Positions 8,800 to 14,748 of a DNA stretch of 24,495 bases are shown piece by piece. Position 1 is the stretch's first letter; the number at the start of each line of letters is the position of its first letter. This stretch comes from Bacteroidota bacterium. Lineage in GTDB: Bacteria > Bacteroidota > Bacteroidia > Flavobacteriales > Weeksellaceae. The translations under genes were made by a program, and so were the position numbers. The notes beneath the pieces are model-generated. The model was not told the origin of the DNA, searched no databases, and saw nothing but the letters and a program-made list of their open reading frames with translations. The stretch is from positions 1-24,495 of the forward strand of contig JAEWIR010000023.1 of NCBI GenBank assembly GCA_023386965.1, in the 5' to 3' direction.

Positions 8800-9552
8800 A
8801 TGTCTCAAATTGACATCACTACCTCACAAAATATAAATATACAATACCAGGTGGCGGGTATCGGCGAAAGGATAGCGGCATTCCTGATCGACATGATCAT
8901 AAAAATCGCCTATGTCATTGTCCTCTATACTGTTTTGTCGAAGTTCTTTAATCTCGAAACCTATTTCAACTCACTGGACCGTGCATCAATTGTCGCGATC
9001 CTCACAATGATTACGCTGCCCGTTCACCTCTATACACTTGTTTTTGAGAGCTTGATGGAAGGCCAGACCCCGGGTAAGCGCCTTATGAAGATAAGGGTGG
9101 TAAAGATTGACGGCTATCAGGCTTCTTTTGGAGATTATCTGGTGCGCTGGGTTTTCAGATTAATGGATATTACAAGTAATTCCGGCGTAGTTGGCATTAT
9201 ATCAATGATTGTCAGCAAAAACAATCAGCGCCTGGGTGGCATTGCCTCCGGAACAGCAGTCATATCGCTGAAGAATAAGACAGGAATCTCGCAAACTATA
9301 CTGGAACACCTGGATGAGGGGTATACCGGAACTTATCCCCAGGTGGTGGCACTAACTGACAATGATGTACGCATCATCAAGGAAACATTTACGCGCGCAA
9401 TGACCACCTATGACCGGCAGGTAATCTCGGCGATCGCTGCTAAAATACGCGAAACAGTAAAGCTTGATCCAGATCAGATTAAACAGACGGAGCAGCAGTT
9501 TATCCGCACGGTGATAAAGGATTACAGCCATTATACCGGCCGGGATGAATGA
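8800..9552 (+). CDS. RDD family membrane protein
   Basis: A 250-residue protein with the RDD-family signature: a first helix containing R24 and D31 (GERIAAFLIDMIIK), a second helix near 64-84, then EGQTPGKRLMKIRVV (87-101), D123 in FRLMD, and NQRLGGIASGTAVI (142-155). Family members usually read QRLGD here, so the glycine at that position is a small departure. RDD proteins are small integral membrane proteins, some implicated in Na+/H+ transport, most uncharacterised. A soluble helical tail of about 80 residues (170-250) follows, which is longer than in minimal RDD proteins. The gene diverges from spoIIM across 23 bp, which strongly links it to the MoxR/DUF58 cluster. A GNAT gene follows after 39 nt and may be co-transcribed. 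Confidence 0.9.
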   Translation: MSQIDITTSQNINIQYQVAGIGERIAAFLIDMIIKIAYVIVLYTVLSKFFNLETYFNSLDRASIVAILTMITLPVHLYTLVFESLMEGQTPGKRLMKIRVVKIDGYQASFGDYLVRWVFRLMDITSNSGVVGIISMIVSKNNQRLGGIASGTAVISLKNKTGISQTILEHLDEGYTGTYPQVVALTDNDVRIIKETFTRAMTTYDRQVISAIAAKIRETVKLDPDQIKQTEQQFIRTVIKDYSHYTGRDE

Positions 9553-9591
9553 TACGGCTGGCTTTGGTATATTTATTTCATCAGCCTTGCC

Positions 9592-9882
9592 ATGAAGTAT
9601 ACAAACAATAAATCCGGTAACGGAGGTGTAATTACACTTTCCAATGATGAGGCAGAGATCGGCAGAGCAACATATACCGTTTTTCCGTCTGAGCAGAAAT
9701 TAATTATCTCATTCGTGCTTGTACATCCACAGTTTGAAGGGCGGGGAATGGGAAAATATCTCGTTGAAGCCACTGTGGCGTATGCCAGGGAGAACAACTG
9801 GAAGGTTTACCCACATTGCTCCTATGCGCGTGCGGTAATGAACCGGATGAATGATGTAGAAGATATCATGCTTCACAGGTAA
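9592..9882 (+). CDS. small GNAT family N-acetyltransferase (YjdJ-like)
   Basis: A 96-residue minimal GNAT-fold protein of the Acetyltransf_CG/YjdJ type. The acetyl-CoA pyrophosphate loop is FEGRGMGKYL (48-57), preceded by the strand ISFVLVHP (39-46) and followed by VYPHCSYAR (72-80) with Cys76. Such proteins are about half the length of ordinary GNAT enzymes; the acceptor is not known for most. The ATG at 9592 is well placed. It lies 39 nt after the RDD gene with no hairpin between, so the two may form one transcript ended by the terminator that follows directly after the stop codon. Confidence 0.85.
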   Translation: MKYTNNKSGNGGVITLSNDEAEIGRATYTVFPSEQKLIISFVLVHPQFEGRGMGKYLVEATVAYARENNWKVYPHCSYARAVMNRMNDVEDIMLHR

Positions 9883-9919
9883 AAAAAGACTGTCACCTCA
9901 TTTGGTAACAGTCTTTTTT
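9881..9919. terminator. bidirectional intrinsic terminator
   Basis: An inverted repeat pairs gactgtcacc (9888-9897) with ggtaacagtc (9904-9913), with one mismatch and a 6-nt loop. It is flanked by an A-run on the left and a T-run on the right, so it can end the GNAT transcript (plus) and the yebC transcript (minus), whose genes converge here. Confidence 0.85.
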
Positions 9920-9936
9920 ATCCATTGAGAAGCTGC

Positions 9937-10677
9937 TTACAGCGTCGCCATCAGTTCGTCAGTGATTTCCATATTGTGATAAACATTCTGAACGTCATCG
10001 TCTTCTTCGAAACGCTCAAGCATCTTCATATTTGCCTTGAACTGTTCCGCAGTAACCGCTTTGCTGTTATTGGGAATCCTTTGAAGTTCGGAACTCTTAG
10101 CCTCAATTGAAAGTTCATGCAGTTTATGCGACAATGAACCGAAATCCTCAAATTTGGTAGTGATGTATACTTCATCTTCATCCTGATCGATCTCCTCGGC
10201 ACCACCATCTATCATTTCCATTTCAAAATCGTCCCAGTCCATTTTAATGGCAGCGCGGTCTATAGTGAAAACACCTTGCCTGTCAAATAGAAAGGCTAGT
10301 TCGCCGTTCTTACCCAGGTTTCCGTCAAATTTGTTAAAGATTGCCCGAACGTTTGCTACGGTACGCGTGGTATTATTAGTGGTGCATTCCACGAAGAATG
10401 CGACACCACCCTGACCATAACCTTCGTACGTTACTTCTTCATAATTCTCAGCATCAGCGCCACTGGCCTTCTTGATGGCACGTTCAACATTGTCCTTGGG
10501 CATATTAGCACCTTTGGCATTCAGGATACACCTGCGAAGTGCGGGATTGGAATCCTGATCCGGACCACCAGCCTTTACGGCAAGTGCGATATCCTTCCCG
10601 ATCTTGGAAAATGTTTTGGCCATCTTATCCCACCGGGCCATCTTTGAAGCTTTTCTGTATTCGAACGCGCGTCCCAT
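9937..10677 (-). CDS. YebC/PmpR/TACO1 family protein
   Basis: A 246-residue protein of the YebC family, at the family's usual length. It opens MGRAFEYRKASKMARWDKMA, which is the normal N-terminus and is why the ATG at 10677 was chosen; an open frame begins 24 nt upstream. Domain 1 spans about 1-75 (helical, with NPALRRCILNAKGANMPKDN); domains 2 and 3 include YEGYGQGGVAFFVECTTNN and GAEEIDQDEDEVYITT. The family was long annotated as DNA-binding transcriptional regulators. Work on TACO1 and bacterial homologues points to a ribosome-associated role in translating proline-rich stretches, so the regulator label should be treated with caution. A TATTTTTG promoter element lies 21 nt upstream of the start. 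The family is certain; the molecular role here is inferred. Confidence 0.95.
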   Translation of the reverse strand: MGRAFEYRKASKMARWDKMAKTFSKIGKDIALAVKAGGPDQDSNPALRRCILNAKGANMPKDNVERAIKKASGADAENYEEVTYEGYGQGGVAFFVECTTNNTTRTVANVRAIFNKFDGNLGKNGELAFLFDRQGVFTIDRAAIKMDWDDFEMEMIDGGAEEIDQDEDEVYITTKFEDFGSLSHKLHELSIEAKSSELQRIPNNSKAVTAEQFKANMKMLERFEEDDDVQNVYHNMEITDELMATL

Positions 10678-10698
10678 AGTCAAATTATGATTAGGGTG

Positions 10699-10706
10699 CA
10701 AAAATA
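10699..10706 (-). promoter_or_regulatory. yebC promoter, -7 element TATTTTTG
   Basis: On the minus strand TATTTTTG matches the Bacteroidota consensus TAnnTTTG exactly and ends 21 nt before the yebC ATG. A TTG 15 nt upstream, within the T-run of the ompA terminator, could be the -33 box, though the spacing is shorter than usual. Confidence 0.6.
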
Positions 10707-10722
10707 GTTAAAAAGTTCGCAC

Positions 10723-10752
10723 AAAAAAAACACCTCCGAAAATTCGGAGGTG
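10723..10752 (-). terminator. intrinsic terminator of ompA
   Basis: A perfect inverted repeat, cacctccga / tcggaggtg (10731-10752), with a short A/T loop. On the minus strand it is followed by eight T residues (10730-10723). It lies 24 nt after the ompA stop and separates ompA from yebC. Confidence 0.9.
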
Positions 10753-10775
10753 CATTTTATTGAGGAAATTACTTT

Positions 10776-12188
10776 TTAGTAATCTCTCTTTTTCATCGCA
10801 TCCCAAGTAGCTGCATCAGCTGGCTTAACGATTACTTTTCTGTCTTTTTCTCTCTCAGCGTTAGAAGCAGATTCCGGTACTACAGCATCCTGCTCGCCAA
10901 CACCCATTGATTTAAGAGAGCTCTCGTTTACTCCTCTTGCTTCCAGAGCCTGAACAACAGATGCTGCTCTTTGTCTTGAAAGTTTCAGGTTGTAAGCTTC
11001 AGATCCTTTTTTATCAGTATGACCGATGATCATGAATCTACCTTGAGAATCTTTAATGATCTGAGCCGCGTTGTCAAGTTTTTCTTTAGACTCAGGTCTT
11101 AATGTAGCTTTGTTAAAGTCGAAAAGAATGTTTTCCAATGCCTTAGTAGCTTCGTCACCCCAAACTTCGATTGGCTTAGGACATCCGTTGTACTGAGCAA
11201 GACCCGGAACTGTAGGACAGGCATCATCTTTATCCAAGATACCGTCACCGTCTGTATCTGGCCATGGGCATCCTGCGTTTTCAGCTGGTCCAGGAACGTT
11301 AGGACAGTTATCATCTCTGTCGATGATTCCGTCACCATCTGTATCTGGCCAAGGACAACCGTTGTTTTCAACTGGTCCTGCAACTTCTGGACATTCGTCA
11401 TCTTTATCTGGGATTCCGTCACCGTCAGTATCAGGACATCCCTGGAATTCTGGTAAACCTGGAGTATCCGGGCAAAGATCGTCTTTGTCTAGGATACCAT
11501 CCTTATCTCTGTCTCTCTGTCCAAATCTGAACAACAGAGAAGCAGAAGCCTGCCAGAAGTTTGGTACGTTGGAGCCATCGTTAAATGGAGTCGCAACATA
11601 GTCACCCTGAATACCTAAACCAAAGTTCTTGGTGATCCAGAAATTAGAACCAAGACCTACTGGAGTGGCAAAGTGATTTGCTTTTCCGGTAGTAGTACCG
11701 TTTTTATCATAAGGAATTACATCGTTATTGTTAGCTGCATCTGCTGCTGGGAAACTAACACCCGAATAATCATGTCTCAGGTAACTTGCACCTACTCTTA
11801 AATAAGGGTCAAACCAGGACTCCTCGTTCCAAAGTGTATTTGCTTTAAGTTGAAGACCTAAACCAGTCATCAGCATAAATTCTTTACCCATGTTAAATCT
11901 TGGGTTCGGAACATTACCTACAGAAGTTTGCCAGTCCAACACTAGAGGACCTGCAAGGTGTCTTGCTACAGTTAATTTAGAAAGTGGTGGAGTAATATGG
12001 TAGTCACCGATATTGAACAGTCTATCGAATGCACCGAATTTGTCACCAATCCCGCCGTTCTGTACGGCCATGTGATTCACCCCGTGAGCACCAACCCCGA
12101 TTAACCACGGATTGTTGCTGGTCTGAGCGAAAACAGTAGTGGCAACCGTAAGTGCCAATGCTGAAATTCCTAATTTTAGATTTTTCAT
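10776..12188 (-). CDS. OmpA family protein with thrombospondin type-3 repeats
   Basis: A 470-residue outer-membrane protein. A signal peptide (1-21, cut after VFA) is followed by a beta-barrel domain to about residue 222. Next comes a calcium-binding TSP3 repeat region (226-337) with DRDKDGILDKDDLCP, DTDGDGIPDKDDECP, DTDGDGIIDRDDNCP and DTDGDGILDKDDACP. The C-terminal OmpA-like peptidoglycan-binding domain (about 350-455) contains ILFDFNKATL, IIGHTDKKGS and LSRQRAASVV. It anchors the outer membrane to peptidoglycan and is probably one of the most abundant envelope proteins. Codon use is biased towards TCT, GGT, AGA and GTT compared with the CTG- and GGC-richer neighbours, consistent with high expression. 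The final DRKVIV replaces the usual NRRVE near the end of the domain. It has its own promoter and a strong terminator. Confidence 0.95.
   Translation of the reverse strand: MKNLKLGISALALTVATTVFAQTSNNPWLIGVGAHGVNHMAVQNGGIGDKFGAFDRLFNIGDYHITPPLSKLTVARHLAGPLVLDWQTSVGNVPNPRFNMGKEFMLMTGLGLQLKANTLWNEESWFDPYLRVGASYLRHDYSGVSFPAADAANNNDVIPYDKNGTTTGKANHFATPVGLGSNFWITKNFGLGIQGDYVATPFNDGSNVPNFWQASASLLFRFGQRDRDKDGILDKDDLCPDTPGLPEFQGCPDTDGDGIPDKDDECPEVAGPVENNGCPWPDTDGDGIIDRDDNCPNVPGPAENAGCPWPDTDGDGILDKDDACPTVPGLAQYNGCPKPIEVWGDEATKALENILFDFNKATLRPESKEKLDNAAQIIKDSQGRFMIIGHTDKKGSEAYNLKLSRQRAASVVQALEARGVNESSLKSMGVGEQDAVVPESASNAEREKDRKVIVKPADAATWDAMKKRDY
11178..11513 (-). repeat. TSP3 calcium-binding coding repeats within ompA
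   Basis: Four imperfect tandem units of about 25-30 codons each encode D-x-D-x-D-G-rich TSP3 repeats ending in a cysteine-proline-containing turn (CPWPDTDGDG and variants). The last two units are the most alike at DNA level. They encode a calcium-stabilised spacer between the barrel and the peptidoglycan-binding domain. Confidence 0.85.
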
Positions 12189-12217
12189 AGAATTAAATGA
12201 TTAAATAATTGATATTG

Positions 12218-12249
12218 CAAAATAAATATAATTTTTCCTTATAAACAAA
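12218..12249 (-). promoter_or_regulatory. probable ompA promoter
   Basis: On the minus strand TTTG (12249-12246) and TTATTTTG (12225-12218) are 20 nt apart, one mismatch from the Bacteroidota TTTG-N-TAnnTTTG pattern, in a very A/T-rich leader ending 29 nt before the ompA ATG. This is an inferred site. Confidence 0.4.
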
Positions 12250-12265
12250 GTTTCAAAGAGATTAT

Positions 12266-12724
12266 TTAACTTTTCTTAAGAATTCTGTCAAGCGTTCTTT
12301 TGTTTTCTCTGTCTTTTAGTGATTCCCTTTTATCAAAGAGTTTTTTACCTTTTCCAAGCGCAATCAGCACCTTGGCTTTTCCCCTGCTGTTAATGTAAAG
12401 CCTAAGCGGCACAATGGTATTCCCCACATCCTTCATTTTCTTTTCAAGTTTCTGAAGTTCCCGTTTATGCAGCAGCAGCTTACGCTCTCTTTTTGTTTTA
12501 TGATTGTAATAGGTACCGAGTTTATACTCATCTATTGACATATTTATTATATAAAGCTCCCCTTCTATAAACTGACAGAAAGCCTCGGTGATACTGGCTT
12601 TAGAGGACCTGAGCGATTTAATCTCTGTTCCGGTAAGCACAATGCCCGCCTCCACCTCTTCCAGAATCTCATATTCAAACCGGGCACGCTTGTTTAATAT
12701 TGTAACAGATTTTTCGATCTTCAT
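12266..12724 (-). CDS. smpB: SsrA-binding protein SmpB
   Basis: A 152-residue protein from the ATG at 12724 (MKIEKSVTILNKRARFEYEI), which matches the family start; the open frame extends 12 nt further to a TTG that I reject. Conserved motifs are GTEIKSLR (32-39), EGELYIINMSI (54-64), HKREL (86-90) and the basic tail ALGKGKKLFDKRESLKDRE (122-140). SmpB binds tmRNA and brings it to stalled ribosomes for trans-translation; its C-terminal tail occupies the empty mRNA channel. No tmRNA gene was seen in this window. The stop lies 77 bp upstream of the ompA start on the same strand, but ompA seems to have its own promoter. Confidence 0.97.
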   Translation of the reverse strand: MKIEKSVTILNKRARFEYEILEEVEAGIVLTGTEIKSLRSSKASITEAFCQFIEGELYIINMSIDEYKLGTYYNHKTKRERKLLLHKRELQKLEKKMKDVGNTIVPLRLYINSRGKAKVLIALGKGKKLFDKRESLKDRENKRTLDRILKKS

Positions 12725-12885
12725 CTTATAGGGCAAATTTCTCCAAATTAGTGGCTGTCAGCTTTATATAATTTTTATAAAAGATTTTAATATTCATCCA
12801 CTTCTTAACATAATATGAATCGGCTTTCAGCATTCACAGCCCGTAAGGCGGTCTCAAAGGGACTGTAATAGTGAAAATCTTTTCG

Positions 12886-12893
12886 TATTTTTG
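12886..12893 (+). promoter_or_regulatory. ABC-F gene promoter, -7 element TATTTTTG
   Basis: TATTTTTG fits the TAnnTTTG consensus and ends 20 nt before the ATG at 12914. It is preceded by TTTTCG, giving the same 14-mer (TTTTCGTATTTTTG) that precedes recJ. No clear TTG at the -33 position was seen. Confidence 0.6.
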
Positions 12894-12913
12894 CACCAAA
12901 TTTACAAAACTAT

Positions 12914-14536
12914 ATGTTAACAGTATCTAACCTATCCTTGCAATTCGGGAAAAGAGTTCTATTTGATGATGTGAATATCATGTTTACCAAAGGGAACTGC
13001 TACGGTATTATTGGAGCCAACGGCGCCGGAAAATCCACATTTCTGAAAATCCTGACTGGTAAACAGGATCCAACAACCGGAAACGTATCGCTGGAGCCGG
13101 GCAAAAGAATGTCTGTTTTGGAGCAGGATCACTTTGCATATGACAACTATACCGTGCTGGAAACAGTACTGAGAGGCAACAAAAAGCTATTTGAAATAAA
13201 GGAGGAAATGGATGCGTTGTACGCAAAGGAGGACTTCTCTGATGCAGACGGAATTAAAGCCGGTGAACTGGGCGTAATTTATGACGAGATGGGCGGCTGG
13301 AATTCAGAATCCGACGCAATGACCATGCTTTCCAATGTAGGCATCAAGGACGATATGCATTACCAGCTTATGGGTGAGCTGGAAAACCAGAATAAGGTTA
13401 AAGTTTTGCTGGCCCAGGCACTTTTCGGTAGTCCGGATGTCCTTATCCTGGATGAACCTACCAATGACCTGGATATTGAGACCATTTCCTGGCTTGAAGA
13501 TTTCCTGGCGGATTATGAAAACACTGTAATTGTAGTTTCTCACGACCGTCACTTCCTGGACAGTGTTTGTACACATATTGCCGATTTGGATTATTCCAAA
13601 CTGAATCTTTATACAGGTAACTATTCATTCTGGTACCAGGCGTCACAGCTTGCTACCCGCCAGCGCCAGCAGGCCAATAAAAAAGCGGAGGAAAAAAAGA
13701 AAGAACTTCAGGACTTTATCGCGCGTTTTTCATCCAATGTTGCAAAGGCAAAACAGGCTACTGCACGTAAGAAAATGATTGACAAGTTAAATATTGATGA
13801 GATTAAACCGACCTCCAGAAGATACCCGGCCATTATTTTCGATACGGAACGCGAGGCGGGAGACCAAATCCTTGAAATCAAAGGTTTGGAGAAAACAAAA
13901 GACGGCGAACTGCTGTTCTCGGACATCAACCTCAATCTTAAGAAGAATGATAAAGTAGCTGTTCTTTCCAAAAACAGCCTTGCCATCACGGAATTCTTTG
14001 AAATCCTGGGCGGTAATTCAGAGGCTGACAAAGGATCCTTTAACTGGGGAATTACAACCACGCAGTCTTATATGCCGCTTGACAATACTTCATTCTTTCA
14101 GGAAAACATCAATCTTGTAGACTGGCTTCGTCAGTTCACTAAGAACGATGAGGAGAGGCATGAAGAATATATGCGCGGCTTTCTGGGGAAAATGCTTTTC
14201 TCCGGAGATGAGGCACTGAAATCCTGTACCGTACTTTCGGGAGGTGAAAAGATGCGCTGCATGTTCTCAAGAATGATGCTTCAGCGAGCCAATGTACTGC
14301 TGTTGGATGAACCTACCAACCACCTGGACCTGGAGAGTATCACCACGCTGAACAACTCCCTCACCAACTTTAAGGGTACGCTCCTCCTGGCTTCACATGA
14401 CCATGAAATGCTTCAGACAGTCTGTAACAGAATTATTGAGCTTACGCCAAAAGGTATCATAGACCGCGAAATGAGTTACGACGAATACCTGGCTGATAAG
14501 AAAGTAAAGGAACTTCAGCAGCAGATGTATTCTTAA
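12914..14536 (+). CDS. ABC-F family ATPase, YbiT-like
   Basis: A 540-residue soluble protein with two ABC domains and no membrane segment, closest in layout to E. coli YbiT (about 530 residues). Domain 1 has an intact Walker A GANGAGKST (34-42), Walker B VLILDEP (176-182) and H-loop SHD, but its signature is degenerate (MGELENQNKVKVLLAQ). A charged linker (245-305) matches the ABC-F P-site tRNA interaction motif region. Domain 2 has a good signature LSGGE (441-445), Walker B VLLLDEP (461-467) and SHD (494-496), but its P-loop has become SKNSLAITE (352-360), losing the invariant lysine. ABC-F proteins bind the ribosomal E-site and modulate translation or antibiotic action; no resistance role is indicated. 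The gene is monocistronic, with a promoter and a terminator. Confidence 0.93.
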   Translation: MLTVSNLSLQFGKRVLFDDVNIMFTKGNCYGIIGANGAGKSTFLKILTGKQDPTTGNVSLEPGKRMSVLEQDHFAYDNYTVLETVLRGNKKLFEIKEEMDALYAKEDFSDADGIKAGELGVIYDEMGGWNSESDAMTMLSNVGIKDDMHYQLMGELENQNKVKVLLAQALFGSPDVLILDEPTNDLDIETISWLEDFLADYENTVIVVSHDRHFLDSVCTHIADLDYSKLNLYTGNYSFWYQASQLATRQRQQANKKAEEKKKELQDFIARFSSNVAKAKQATARKKMIDKLNIDEIKPTSRRYPAIIFDTEREAGDQILEIKGLEKTKDGELLFSDINLNLKKNDKVAVLSKNSLAITEFFEILGGNSEADKGSFNWGITTTQSYMPLDNTSFFQENINLVDWLRQFTKNDEERHEEYMRGFLGKMLFSGDEALKSCTVLSGGEKMRCMFSRMMLQRANVLLLDEPTNHLDLESITTLNNSLTNFKGTLLLASHDHEMLQTVCNRIIELTPKGIIDREMSYDEYLADKKVKELQQQMYS

Positions 14537-14564
14537 GTAACAGGTTTTCATTCTATCCAAATAG

Positions 14565-14599
14565 AGGCTGTCTCACTTTTTGTGAGAACAGCCTTTTTT
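14565..14599 (+). terminator. intrinsic terminator of the ABC-F gene
   Basis: aggctgtctcac (14565-14576) pairs with gtgagaacagcc (14582-14593) around a TTTTT loop, followed by a run of six T. It is located 29 nt after the ABC-F stop codon. Confidence 0.85.
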
Positions 14600-14733
14600 G
14601 TATGATTTGACAGCTTACCTACTGAAGCTGATTTACCTATTTATAATGTTCAACCCGACCCAAAGTTTTAAGTGAGGGAATTCTTTGCCTTTACGATAGG
14701 TTCATATCCCATGTCTTCCCACATTTTTTTTCG

Positions 14734-14741
14734 TATTTTTG
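14734..14741 (+). promoter_or_regulatory. recJ promoter, -7 element TATTTTTG (near-leaderless)
   Basis: TATTTTTG ends only 7 nt before the recJ ATG at 14749, so transcription should start at or within about two bases of the start codon. The preceding TTTTCG makes a 14-mer identical to that upstream of the ABC-F gene. A -33 TTG is not evident. Confidence 0.55.
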
Positions 14742-14748
14742 TTGAACT

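Noticed and set aside
11178..11513. Regularly spaced DNA repeats that could look like a CRISPR array
   Set aside because: They encode the calcium-binding TSP3 repeats of ompA in frame, the units diverge, and there is no cas gene.
11323..11601. 92-aa Ser/Gly/Pro-rich open frame on the plus strand
   Set aside because: It is the complement of the ompA TSP3 repeats; the low-complexity product mirrors the repeated DNA.
12737..12913. tmRNA or other RNA gene beside smpB
   Set aside because: The 177-bp gap is A/T-rich, with no tRNA-like acceptor end or conserved tmRNA tag-coding pattern visible.
14600..14733. Small coding frame between the ABC-F and recJ genes (minus-strand 82-aa frame at 14668-14916)
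   Set aside because: It mostly overlaps recJ antisense, begins inside it and has no motif; the gap holds only the terminator and the recJ promoter.
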